Shown here piece by piece: positions 10,156 to 18,242 of a stretch of 36,996 bases of DNA; within the stretch, counting starts at the first letter, position 1; each line of letters begins with the position of its first letter. Below the pieces are notes generated by a model. That model made no database searches, had not been told where the DNA came from, and was given only the letters and a program-made list of their open reading frames with translations. The position numbers and the translations under genes are program-made. Origin of the DNA: an uncultured Alteromonadaceae bacterium. GTDB lineage: Bacteria > Pseudomonadota > Gammaproteobacteria > Enterobacterales > Alteromonadaceae. The stretch covers positions 1 to 36,996 of the forward strand of contig CATMRP010000028.1 of NCBI GenBank assembly GCA_950073835.1. The letters are read 5' to 3'.

Positions 10156-11118
10156 TTATTCCCGGTTAAACAAGCCATCCAGGCTGTCTGGCAAGGGTTT
10201 TGAAGTCAGCTCTGTCCATAGAGATTCAGTAATTTGTGCAGGCTTCCCCAGCATACGGCAACGGGCAATCACACTGCCCAAAATAGCGTCGAGCTCCAGC
10301 TCTCTGCCTTTCTCCAGATCAATTAACATGGAGGTTTTAATAGAGTTAAACGACTTGATAAGGCTGAACATGTCATCCACTTCTGCCGGGGAAATTTCTA
10401 CCCCATCGTACGCGGCTGCCCGGCCTGTCTCCTGCATGGCGCAATAAACCTTTTGGGCCAGCTCCGGCTGATGGGTTAACGCATAGGTTTTTTGCCGCGT
10501 GACCGCCGACAGAGGGTTCACCCCGCAATTCACAATCAGTTTTTTCCACAGCTCTTTGCGAATATCTTCACTTACCTCAAGCGGTATATGCTGGCTTTGC
10601 CACAAACTGGCTAAAGCCATCAAATTTGTGGGCAAGGTATTCGACGCGGGCCAGGGGCCCATAATGATTTTATAAATACCCGTGGTAGTGGCCACCCCGG
10701 GTTGCGATATTTCGCCACCACTGCGCACTGACAAGCCGCCCCATACACGCGCCTGCCCAACTACAGAAGCCAGCAAAGGCTCGTTATCTACGCCATTTTG
10801 CACCGACACAACTGGTGTTTTGCCAGCGGCTAACCAGCTCCCCAGCTCGTTGAGGAGCGCTTTGGTTTGGGTGGCTTTCAGTGCAACCACGATGACATCG
10901 AAATCATCGGCCTGGCTGGCAGATTGTAATTCTGCATGAGAACAGGCGGTAACGGCCTGATGGCGGGTTTCGCCATCGTGAACCACTGTGAGGCCCTTAC
11001 GCTTCAGCGCATCAAGATGAGCACCGCGTGCTGTCACAGTGACAGTTGCCCGGGCATTCGCCAGACGTTCGGCATAAAAGCTGCCAATCGCCCCACATCC
11101 AATTACCAGTATGTTCAT
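10156..11118 (-). CDS. panE: 2-dehydropantoate 2-reductase (ketopantoate reductase)
   Basis: A 320-residue ApbA/PanE-family protein that reduces 2-dehydropantoate to pantoate with NADPH in pantothenate and CoA synthesis. The N-terminal Rossmann motif is GCGAIGS at 7-13. QNGV at 107-110 holds the substrate-binding Asn. The catalytic Lys lies in [10 protein letters not shown] (Lys192 or Lys193), and the conserved Glu is Glu275 in RELELDAI, aligning with RTEID of the E. coli enzyme. No pantothenate gene is nearby, and many genomes carry several paralogues of this family, so another 2-oxo acid substrate is possible. The promoter region is shared with the divergent TonB receptor gene. Confidence 0.85.
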   Translation of the reverse strand: MNILVIGCGAIGSFYAERLANARATVTVTARGAHLDALKRKGLTVVHDGETRHQAVTACSHAELQSASQADDFDVIVVALKATQTKALLNELGSWLAAGKTPVVSVQNGVDNEPLLASVVGQARVWGGLSVRSGGEISQPGVATTTGIYKIIMGPWPASNTLPTNLMALASLWQSQHIPLEVSEDIRKELWKKLIVNCGVNPLSAVTRQKTYALTHQPELAQKVYCAMQETGRAAAYDGVEISPAEVDDMFSLIKSFNSIKTSMLIDLEKGRELELDAILGSVIARCRMLGKPAQITESLWTELTSKPLPDSLDGLFNRE

Positions 11119-11181
11119 CGGTTAACTTATTAACAAAATGTTATAAGCAACACATTAATAAGAGTTTTTATGATGTTCAAC

Positions 11182-11219
11182 TGACAATATTGTTAGTGTT
11201 CAGGCTTACAATTTTGTCA
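11182..11219. promoter_or_regulatory. Pair of similar palindromic 14-mers in the panE / TonB receptor spacer
   Basis: TGACAATATTGTTA at 11182-11195 and TTACAATTTTGTCA at 11206-11219. Read in opposite directions, both fit TGACAAWATTGTWA. Their centres are 24 bp apart, a little over two helical turns. A looser palindrome (CTTATTAACA-N3-TGTTATAAG) lies nearby at 11126-11147. The arrangement resembles a tandem operator for a dimeric repressor; the factor is unknown. Confidence 0.4.
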
Positions 11220-11360
11220 TGCCTTTAAGCATTCTTTCCCTCTTTACCAATAAGTAAATGCCTTACATGTCGAGTGATTTGCCCTTTTTATCGGATCCTG
11301 CATCCAATCCAACGGCTAACACGTTAAGATCAGTAGGTTCCTTTTTTTTGAGTTTGAGTT

Positions 11361-13388
11361 TTGAAATATCTGATTTTTTCTACCTCGCTGTTGGCCTCTG
11401 CCACAGCACTTGCAGATGGTCCGCATATCGAGCGCGTGGTGGTATTTGGTAAACAAAGCGACCTGATAGGTGAGTCGATTTCTGCCTCAGAGGGCGTAAT
11501 CGGTGCCGGCGACATTGCCCAGCGCCCGTTGCTTCGCCCTGGTGAGATACTGGAATTTGTGCCGGGCATGGTGGTTACCCAACACAGCGGTTCAGGTAAA
11601 GCGAATCAGTACTTTCTGCGTGGTTTTAACCTCGACCATGGCACGGATTTTAGTATTTCACTGGATGGTATGCCGGTGAATATGCGCACTCACGGGCATG
11701 GTCAGGGTTATACCGACCTTAACTTTATCACGCCGGAATTTATTCAGCGCATCGATTATCAGAAAGGGCCCTACCGCGCGATGCAGGGCGATTTTTCTGT
11801 GGCTGGCTCTGCCAACTTTTCGTTGATGTCGTCTTTTGATCAACCCTTCGGCAAGCTTGAGATTGGCGAAAATGGTTTTCTGCGCACTGTTGCCGCCACT
11901 AACTTAGCGGTCGGTGATAGTAACCTTGCGGTGGGTGGAGAGTGGCAGCAATACGATGGCTCCTGGACCGATATAGATGAAGACATTGCGAAAACCAGTG
12001 CCTTCGCCCGTTTTCGACAGGCGACTGACGACAGCATCCTGCACATTACTTTTTTAGGTTACGACAACAGTTGGAATTCTGCTGATCAGATCCCACTGCG
12101 TGCAGTGCAAAGCGGCCTGATAGATGAACTGGGCTCTTTGGATCCAACGCTCGGCGGCGAGTCTAACCGCTACAGTTTATCGGTTAACTGGCAATCGGCC
12201 GACTGGATGGTAAACGCCTATGCGATTTCCAGCGAGTTGAACCTGTTCTCTAACTTTACCTATTTTCTGGATAATCCTGAGGCAGGCGATCAGTTTGAAC
12301 AAGTTGACGACCGGGCTATATATGGCGGTACGCTTACCCGCTTCCATTCAACCACCGTAGGTGATTCTCACGTACACCTTACCGGCGGCCTGGAATGGCG
12401 TTATGACGATATTAGCGAAGTCGGCCTGTATCGCACCAATCAGCGCGTTCGTCAGTCGCCGGTTCGACGCGACAGTGTGGATGAGTATTCGGTGGCGGCG
12501 TTTCTGCAGGTCGATATTGATATCACCGACAATTTAATTGGCCATGTGGATATCCGCCATGATTACCTGGCTGTGGATGTGAACAGTAATTTAAGCGCAA
12601 ACAGTGGTGACGACAGCGATAACATCACCAGTCTTAAAGGCGGCCTGAGCTATATTTTAAATGATGCCTGGCAGGCCTATGTCAATGTGGGGCAGTCTTT
12701 TCACTCTAACGATGCGCGCGGCGCGGTTATCAGCATCGACCCGGTCACCGGCGAGGCGGCTGATCCGGTTGATCTGCTGGTCAGAGGCGAAGGGGCAGAA
12801 ATTGGCTTAAGAGTAGCGCGCTATCGCTACTATAATGCCTCACTTTCACTATGGTATCTGGAAAACGACTCTGAACTGGTCTTTGTTGGCGATGCCGGTA
12901 ACACTGAAGCCAGCCGTGCATCCCGCCGCTGGGGTGTGGAGTTCTCTGCCTATTACTGGTTTACGTCAAACCTAACCACAGACGTAGAATTTGCCTGGAC
13001 CGATTCGAAATACCGTGAAGATGAGCCCGGCGAAGGTAATTACATTGAAGGTTCGTTACCGGTCGTTGCCAGCGTTGGCCTTAACTGGCAAATGAACGAT
13101 TTCTGGCGCACCGATTTGCGGGTGCGGTATTTCGGTAAACGCACGCTGGATAGCTTTAAAGAACGCGAGTCCGACACCTTTACTGTAGTAAACGCCAGCC
13201 TGGTATATGAAGTTGACCAGTGGCAGGGCAGCCTGTCGGTACTTAACCTGCTGGACAGCAACGACCATGATATCGATTACTGGTATGCCAGCCGCCTGCC
13301 GGGTGAACCTGAAGAGGGTGTTGAAGACCTCCACTACCATCCTATTGAACCACGCACACTGCGCGCCAGTATGAGTTACCGCTTTTAA
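11361..13388 (+). CDS. TonB-dependent outer-membrane receptor, substrate unknown (TTG start)
   Basis: A 675-residue outer-membrane receptor. A signal peptide (MKYLIFSTSLLASATALA) is followed by a TonB-box-like stretch (IERVVVFG, about 24-31), a plug domain at about 45-165 and a 22-strand barrel ending in aromatic SMSYRF. The plug has LRPGEILEFVPGMVVTQHSG, FLRGFNLDHGTDF and GHGQGYTDLNF, typical of a widespread but uncharacterised receptor group. The start must be TTG at 11361: in-frame TGA codons lie at 11349 and 11355, and the next in-frame ATG would remove the signal peptide. A 32-nt palindrome follows 17 bp after the stop. No Fur box was recognised, so an iron role is not supported. Confidence 0.92.
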   Translation: MKYLIFSTSLLASATALADGPHIERVVVFGKQSDLIGESISASEGVIGAGDIAQRPLLRPGEILEFVPGMVVTQHSGSGKANQYFLRGFNLDHGTDFSISLDGMPVNMRTHGHGQGYTDLNFITPEFIQRIDYQKGPYRAMQGDFSVAGSANFSLMSSFDQPFGKLEIGENGFLRTVAATNLAVGDSNLAVGGEWQQYDGSWTDIDEDIAKTSAFARFRQATDDSILHITFLGYDNSWNSADQIPLRAVQSGLIDELGSLDPTLGGESNRYSLSVNWQSADWMVNAYAISSELNLFSNFTYFLDNPEAGDQFEQVDDRAIYGGTLTRFHSTTVGDSHVHLTGGLEWRYDDISEVGLYRTNQRVRQSPVRRDSVDEYSVAAFLQVDIDITDNLIGHVDIRHDYLAVDVNSNLSANSGDDSDNITSLKGGLSYILNDAWQAYVNVGQSFHSNDARGAVISIDPVTGEAADPVDLLVRGEGAEIGLRVARYRYYNASLSLWYLENDSELVFVGDAGNTEASRASRRWGVEFSAYYWFTSNLTTDVEFAWTDSKYREDEPGEGNYIEGSLPVVASVGLNWQMNDFWRTDLRVRYFGKRTLDSFKERESDTFTVVNASLVYEVDQWQGSLSVLNLLDSNDHDIDYWYASRLPGEPEEGVEDLHYHPIEPRTLRASMSYRF

Positions 13389-13405
13389 TTTACCGTTATC
13401 CTTGT

Positions 13406-13437
13406 GGCTTAATTTTGGCAATTGCCGAAATTAAGCC
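13406..13437. repeat. 32-nt near-perfect palindrome (hairpin) after the TonB receptor gene
   Basis: GGCTTAATTT at 13406-13415 and AAATTAAGCC at 13428-13437 are exact inverted copies. Between them lies the self-complementary GGCAATTGCC, flanked by T and G, which pair as a wobble in RNA. The whole segment folds into one stem of about 14 bp with a tiny loop. There is no T-tract, so it is either a non-canonical terminator / mRNA-end stabiliser or a palindromic protein-binding site. Confidence 0.8.
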
Positions 13438-13445
13438 TTGTTCCT

Positions 13446-13604
13446 ATGCTGGTCATCACGGCAGGACTCATCAGCGCCATTCTGGTGTGGATACTGCCCG
13501 CAGATTTTGCCGGCATTTTAGTGATTGGCTTGCTTTTACCAAGCATTTTGCTGCCTGCAGTGCTTCCCTGGTGGTTTTGGCGCAACGAAGCATGCACCAA
13601 GTGA
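13446..13604 (+). CDS. Possible small two-helix membrane protein
   Basis: A 52-residue frame starting MLVITAGLISAILVWILPA. Two hydrophobic helices (about 1-18 and 22-42) are separated by PADFAG, and it ends with WWFWRNEACTK. An alternative TTG start at 13422 would add eight residues but lies inside the palindrome's stem-loop. Neither start has a clear ribosome binding site. It is 57 bp downstream of the TonB receptor on the same strand, and small membrane proteins often sit next to such receptors. The family is not recognised. Confidence 0.4.
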   Translation: MLVITAGLISAILVWILPADFAGILVIGLLLPSILLPAVLPWWFWRNEACTK

Positions 13605-13961
13605 AATGTCACTCACCTCAATATACTGCAGGTTAGCGCCGTTTTCGGGCGCTAATTGTGGGCATGGCGCTTAAACACCTCTTTTCGTATACGATTTTCT
13701 GTTTGAAAGCTCGCCAATCTTCGCCATTTCCACCTTTTTCTATGCAATTAGCATTTTCTGCTGCATCAACCTAAGGCTTGATATTTTTCACTGTACAGAG
13801 GGGATTTTTCAACGCAATTTGAGCGCCGCGTTACACTTATACTGATTGTGGAAGGATTATCCACTCATAAAAAAGAATCTCAGATAGCACAATAACAACT
13901 ACAGGCTGTCGGATATCTCCTTTTGCCGTTGACCAAAGAACCCATTGGAGAACAACACAAG
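13605..13961. other. Intergenic region before the siderophore receptor, with one hairpin
   Basis: No convincing gene in these 357 bases. A perfect 8-bp stem (TTAGCGCC / GGCGCTAA, 7-nt loop) lies at 13633-13655, without a T-tract. A TATACT at 13838-13843 could be a -10 element, but no good -35 is placed before it. The ribosome binding site GGAG at 13947-13950 serves the receptor gene. No clear Fur box was seen. Confidence 0.5.
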
Positions 13962-16106
13962 ATGAACACCAACAGAATTATCGTGAAGTCAGTGCTTGCA
14001 GCTGCTGTGTCAGTCGCACTGTCATCCACCGTCAACGCCCAGACTACACCAGATAGTGATGACATCGAACAAATTGAAGTAGTGAAGCAGCGTCAGGCTT
14101 ACCGCGGTGACGTGCCACTTAAATCAATGCCTCAAAACATTGATGTGGTGAGTGCCGAATTGCTCGACGATTTAGGCGTTAATGATTTCCAGAATGCGCT
14201 GGACTTCAGTAGCGGTATCGCTCGCCAGAATAGTTTTGGTGGTATGTGGGACAGCTTCGCCATTCGTGGTTTTGCTGGTGACGAAAACCTGCCGGGTGGC
14301 TACCTGGTAAATGGCTTTAGCGCAGGTCGTGGCTACAGCGGTCGCCGTGAAACGTCAAACATCCAGGCTATCGAAGTCATTAAAGGGCCTGGTTCAGCAC
14401 TGTTTGGCCGCAGTGAACCCGGTGGTACCATTAATATCATCACCAAAAAGCCGCAGTTTTATGAAGAAGGGTATATTCAGGCCACAGCAGGCAGTTACGA
14501 TCTGTACCGCCTTGAAGGTGATTATACCAATGCCATCACTGACGATCTCGCCTTCCGTGTAAACGGCGCCTATGAAGATGCAGGCAGCTTCCGCGACGAA
14601 GTGTATTCTGAGAAGCTGTCTATCAGCCCGTCTTTCCACTACAACATCTCAAGCGATACCAGTCTGGTATATGAACTTGAATACCTCGATCAGGAATTGA
14701 TTTTCGACCGTGGTGTTTTAGTTACTAATTACGACTTCTTCGATGTACCGCTTGATGTCTTTTATGGTGAACCGAACGATGGTCCGGTGCAAATCGAAGC
14801 CACCGGCCATCAGTTAACCCTGCAGCATCAGTTAAACAACGACTGGAGCTTACTGGCCGGTTTAAGTTATCGTGAATCTTCATTCGAAGGCTATGCTTCT
14901 GAAGTGGAACTCGGCGGACGCCAGTTAGTCACCGAGGAAGGCTTTGAAGAAACCGTTAATCGTCGCCGTTTGTATCGTGATTATGACGCCGAAGATTTAG
15001 CTGGCCGCATTGAATTAAGTGGTACTGTGGAATTGGCGGGCATGGACCACCATATTTTGATTGGTGCGGATGCCTACGACTACACCCTCGACATCTTGCA
15101 GAATCGCTGGCGCGTTGCCTGGGGCGTAAATGATACCACTTATGCGGTAAACAAATATAACCCAGAATACGGTCAGCCACTGCCAGACTTATCGCCAAAT
15201 CGTTTCGATTCTGAGAACCAAACGTCAGTAGGGGTTTACTTCCAGGATCAGATTGATGTCACCGAAAAGTTCAAAATGCAGGTGGGCATCCGGGTGGATA
15301 ACTATGATCAGGAATTTGAGAATTACCGCACTGATCCGGTGACCGTCTCATCGCAGTCTCAAACCACCACCAGCCCAAGATTTGGCCTGGTGTATGAGGC
15401 GTCATCGCTCTATACCCTTTATGCCAGCTATTCAGAAGGCTTCCGTCCTAACTCAGGGTCAAACGCAGCGGGCGAAACCTTTGAGCCGGAAGAAAGTAAA
15501 TCTTACGAAGCCGGGGTTAAGTTTAATAATGAAGACGAGAGCCTGACCGGTACAGTAGCTTTATTCCGAGCTGAAAAGACCAACGTTCTGGCCGCCGATC
15601 CAATTCCTGCTAATGCCGGTTTCTCAGACACTATTGGTGAAGCGGAGAGTCAGGGTATCGAAGTGGATCTAACTGCCATGCTCGGTGAGGACACTATGGT
15701 CACTGTTGCCTACGCGTTTGTTGATGCCACCACTTCCAACGACATTATCAATGCTGACTGGCTGGTGAATATTCCGGCGGGTACACAGTTACTGAATATT
15801 CCGGAACACAAGTTAAACGTAACGGGCATTCATTACATGGATATTGCCGGTAAAGAGTCTAAAGTGGGCGCGAGCGTAACTTATGTGGACGAACGCCCGG
15901 GGGAACTGATCGATCCGAATTACATCTTACCAAGCTACACCACGGTGAGACTGTTTGGTTCAGTAAACCTGACGGATGCACTTAGCATAAATGCCGATAT
16001 CGAAAACCTGTTCGATAAAGAGTACTACGCCAGTTCTTACTCAGCGATGTGGACCCTGCCAGGTAACCCACGTCAGGCGAAAATCAGCGTGAAATACGCC
16101 TTTTAA
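13962..16106 (+). CDS. TonB-dependent siderophore-type receptor
   Basis: A 714-residue outer-membrane receptor. The ATG at 13962 is chosen because GGAG lies 11 bases before it and the signal peptide (MNTNRIIVKSVLAAAVSVAL, cleavage near VNA-Q at 26) then begins correctly; the frame extends upstream only to a TTG. A TonB box is likely at EQIEVVKQ (about 36-43). The plug domain at about 50-160 has VPLKSMPQNIDVVSAELLDD, IEVIKGPGSALFGRSEPGGT and INIITKKP, the signature of the siderophore receptor family (FhuA/FpvA-like). The barrel ends in Phe (KISVKYAF). The ferric ligand cannot be named. No siderophore synthesis or ABC uptake gene is adjacent, so it may take up xenosiderophores. Confidence 0.93.
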   Translation: MNTNRIIVKSVLAAAVSVALSSTVNAQTTPDSDDIEQIEVVKQRQAYRGDVPLKSMPQNIDVVSAELLDDLGVNDFQNALDFSSGIARQNSFGGMWDSFAIRGFAGDENLPGGYLVNGFSAGRGYSGRRETSNIQAIEVIKGPGSALFGRSEPGGTINIITKKPQFYEEGYIQATAGSYDLYRLEGDYTNAITDDLAFRVNGAYEDAGSFRDEVYSEKLSISPSFHYNISSDTSLVYELEYLDQELIFDRGVLVTNYDFFDVPLDVFYGEPNDGPVQIEATGHQLTLQHQLNNDWSLLAGLSYRESSFEGYASEVELGGRQLVTEEGFEETVNRRRLYRDYDAEDLAGRIELSGTVELAGMDHHILIGADAYDYTLDILQNRWRVAWGVNDTTYAVNKYNPEYGQPLPDLSPNRFDSENQTSVGVYFQDQIDVTEKFKMQVGIRVDNYDQEFENYRTDPVTVSSQSQTTTSPRFGLVYEASSLYTLYASYSEGFRPNSGSNAAGETFEPEESKSYEAGVKFNNEDESLTGTVALFRAEKTNVLAADPIPANAGFSDTIGEAESQGIEVDLTAMLGEDTMVTVAYAFVDATTSNDIINADWLVNIPAGTQLLNIPEHKLNVTGIHYMDIAGKESKVGASVTYVDERPGELIDPNYILPSYTTVRLFGSVNLTDALSINADIENLFDKEYYASSYSAMWTLPGNPRQAKISVKYAF

Positions 16107-16116
16107 CATTGCTTAA

Positions 16117-16147
16117 CCGGACCAGTCGGAGATTACGGCTGGCCCGG
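16117..16147 (+). terminator. Hairpin after the siderophore receptor, no T-tract
   Basis: A 12-position stem (CCGG, CCAG, CG pairing with CG, CTGG, CCGG) with one A-C mismatch, one wobble pair and a 7-nt loop, starting 10 bp after the stop. Without a T-run it may be an mRNA 3'-end stabiliser or a weak terminator. Confidence 0.4.
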
Positions 16148-16247
16148 CCACTTCGTAAATCATCATCCGCAGCATGTAAATCAGGTGACTGTTTTCTACG
16201 ATAGCGGTAATGTGACGAAGACCGAGAAGTACTAAGAGGATAATACT

Positions 16248-16739
16248 GTGGCTGGCACTAAATTAGACCGTATCGACATTAATATACTGGCAGAACTGCA
16301 AAAAAACGGGCGGATCACCAATACCGACCTGGCGGATGCAGTCGCTCTGTCGCCAAGCCCTTGCCTGGCACGAGTTAAACGGTTGGAAAAAGCCGGCTAT
16401 ATCACTAGCTATAACGCAAAAATTGCGCTGGACAAATTAGGTGAAACGGCAACGGTCTTTACTGAAGTCACGTTAACCGATCACCACATGGAAGACTTCG
16501 CAAAGTTTGAGCGCAATATCCGCACCATTGATGAAGTGATTGAATGTCACCTGATCAGTGGTGGTTATGATTACCTGCTCAAATTTGTTACCCGTGGGAT
16601 TACCCATTATCAAACTCTGATGGAAGAGATACTGGAACAGGATTTTGGCATTGCCAAATACTTCAGCTATATCGTATTGAAGTCGCCAATCGAAAAACTC
16701 CACTATCCGCTAACCACTTTGTTTAAACCGGAAAAGTAG
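16248..16739 (+). CDS. Lrp/AsnC-family transcriptional regulator
   Basis: A 163-residue protein of Lrp length. The N-terminal helix-turn-helix is at about 8-56 (LDRIDINILAELQKNGRITN, then LADAVALSPSPCLARVKRLEKAGYI), and the RAM effector-binding domain covers about 68-150. The start codon is GTG at 16248 with AGGA seven bases upstream. Its stop is 3 bp before the ghrA start, so the two are cotranscribed and probably translationally coupled. Lrp proteins sense amino acids or related metabolites; whether this one controls the flanking TonB receptor, ghrA or both is not shown by the sequence. Confidence 0.9.
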   Translation: MAGTKLDRIDINILAELQKNGRITNTDLADAVALSPSPCLARVKRLEKAGYITSYNAKIALDKLGETATVFTEVTLTDHHMEDFAKFERNIRTIDEVIECHLISGGYDYLLKFVTRGITHYQTLMEEILEQDFGIAKYFSYIVLKSPIEKLHYPLTTLFKPEK

Positions 16740-16742
16740 TAA

Positions 16743-17675
16743 GTGGCGCTAACCCTATTGTATAAAGGCCCCGCTGAGCGGGGCGAACGCTGGCAGCAAG
16801 CCGTAAATGCTGCATTACCCGAAGTACGCTGGTTTACCTGGCCTGAAGTGCCAGATCCAGCCGCCGTAGATGCCATTATCACCTGGACACTGCCTGACAA
16901 TTATCAGCAGCAGTATCCAAACCTAAAGGCCATTTTCTCCGTAGGCGCCGGTGTTGATCAATTCGCGCCGGCGTCACTCCCGTCCCATTTAAAACTGGTG
17001 AGAATGATAGATCCATCGATAGCCACCCAAATGCAAACCTGGGTGCTAACAGCGGTCATGATGCTCCATCGCGATATATTTCGCTATCAACGCCAGCAGC
17101 ACCAGAACCTCTGGCAACCCCATAGCGTTAAGCTACCCCATGAGTGCACTATCAGTATTCTGGGCCTTGGCGAACTGGGTAGTCAGGTTGCATACACGTT
17201 AAGCGGGCTGGGCTTCGCCATGCAGGGCTATAGCCGCAGCACCAAGCAACTTCCTGGCGTGTTAACGTTTTCTGGTGACACGCCGTCTGCAGAGATGCTG
17301 GGCAACACCAATATTCTGATTAGTTTATTGCCCTTAACGGCCAACACCAAGGGGATCCTAAACGCGGAATTACTGGCCAAACTGCCCAAGGGTGCCGCAT
17401 TGATAAACGCGGGCCGCGGTGAACAGCTTGTCGCCGACGATTTGCTGTATCACCTGGATGCCGGACACATTAGCGAAGCCATTATGGATGTATTTGATCC
17501 TGAGCCGCTACCCAAAAGCCATCCGTTCTGGGATCACCCGAATATTCATATTACACCGCACATTGCCTCAGTCACCCGTAATGACACGGCGGCATTACGA
17601 CTGGTAGAAAACCTGCAACGGTGGCTGGCCAACAAAACCATGACCGGTGAAGTGGATAAACTCAGAGGTTATTAA
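16743..17675 (+). CDS. ghrA: Glyoxylate/hydroxypyruvate reductase A (D-2-hydroxyacid dehydrogenase)
   Basis: A 310-residue protein matching GhrA in length and motifs. It reduces glyoxylate to glycolate or hydroxypyruvate to glycerate with NAD(P)H in the cytoplasm. The cofactor motif GLGELG is at 141-146. The catalytic residues of the D-2-hydroxyacid dehydrogenase family are Arg225 (INAGRGE), Glu254 (VFDPEPLP) and His273 (TPHIAS). The start is GTG at 16743, three bases after the lrp stop, with a GGA-rich stretch in the end of lrp as ribosome binding site. A terminator follows. Linkage to an Lrp regulator suggests control by amino-acid status. Confidence 0.9.
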   Translation: MALTLLYKGPAERGERWQQAVNAALPEVRWFTWPEVPDPAAVDAIITWTLPDNYQQQYPNLKAIFSVGAGVDQFAPASLPSHLKLVRMIDPSIATQMQTWVLTAVMMLHRDIFRYQRQQHQNLWQPHSVKLPHECTISILGLGELGSQVAYTLSGLGFAMQGYSRSTKQLPGVLTFSGDTPSAEMLGNTNILISLLPLTANTKGILNAELLAKLPKGAALINAGRGEQLVADDLLYHLDAGHISEAIMDVFDPEPLPKSHPFWDHPNIHITPHIASVTRNDTAALRLVENLQRWLANKTMTGEVDKLRGY

Positions 17676-17680
17676 TGAAA

Positions 17681-17707
17681 AAGGCAGCACTGAGGCTGCC
17701 TTCTTTG
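17681..17707. terminator. Bidirectional terminator between ghrA and the cupin gene
   Basis: A perfect 8-bp stem AAGGCAGC / GCTGCCTT with a 6-nt loop, followed by TTCTTT on plus and TTTTTCATT on minus. It lies 6 bp past the ghrA stop and 14 bp from the cupin stop, so it can end both convergent transcripts. Confidence 0.8.
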
Positions 17708-17720
17708 TGTCGCTTAACGC

Positions 17721-18077
17721 TTAGTCGTAAACACACACATAAACTTTTTTGTATTTTTCTATGGTCCGCCAAGTCCCGGCAAACCCTTCCTGCAATAAAA
17801 AGGTATCACCGGCTTTATAAGTAACTGTCTCCCCACCATCTTCTGTGAGTTCAATCAGCCCCTCAATAAGATAGCAAAATTCAAAGAAGCCTTTTTTCAC
17901 CGAGCGGTTAACACTGGGTTCGCAGGTCATTACACCCACTTTAATCTTGTCGTTGCCCGACGCCACATGCGCCCACTTTTCCAGTAACGGATTACCCTCT
18001 AATAAAATTTTCGGGTCGGCGTAGCTGGTAGCGGGGGCTTCTGAAGGATGCTGAACAACGGTTTGCAATAAGCTCAT
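17721..18077 (-). CDS. Cupin-domain protein (DUF861/Cupin_3 type)
   Basis: A 118-residue single-domain cupin. The beta-barrel core includes FCYLIEGLIELTEDGGETVT, YKAGDTFLLQEGFAGTWRTIE and KVYVCVYD, the pattern of the Cupin_3 (DUF861) family that includes ureidoglycine-type and EutQ-like proteins. The usual metal-binding histidines of cupin motif 1 are not evident, so it may be a small-molecule-binding protein instead of a metalloenzyme. The ATG has GGAG six bases upstream. It lies downstream of the czc efflux operon on the same strand, separated by a hairpin. The substrate is unknown. Confidence 0.8.
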   Translation of the reverse strand: MSLLQTVVQHPSEAPATSYADPKILLEGNPLLEKWAHVASGNDKIKVGVMTCEPSVNRSVKKGFFEFCYLIEGLIELTEDGGETVTYKAGDTFLLQEGFAGTWRTIEKYKKVYVCVYD

Positions 18078-18163
18078 CTAAACTCCGGTTAATACAAATG
18101 TAAATAATTTGGGAACCCCGTCCCTGGGAACACATGAAAGCATGAGGGTCTAGTATACGATTG

Positions 18164-18206
18164 ATGCCCCGGCAGCTTACTCTGAAAGCGATTTGCTGCG
18201 GGGCAT
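18164..18206 (-). terminator. Hairpin downstream of the efflux operon, no T-tract
   Basis: ATGCCCC plus GCAGC (one bulged G at 18171) pairs with GCTGC plus GGGGCAT: 12 bp with an 18-nt loop. It lies 37 bp beyond the czcA stop and before the cupin gene. No T-run follows on minus, so termination is uncertain; it could stabilise the efflux mRNA 3' end. Confidence 0.4.
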
Positions 18207-18242
18207 AATTGTTGGGTTTTGTATAGCAAAATCAGCGGATAA

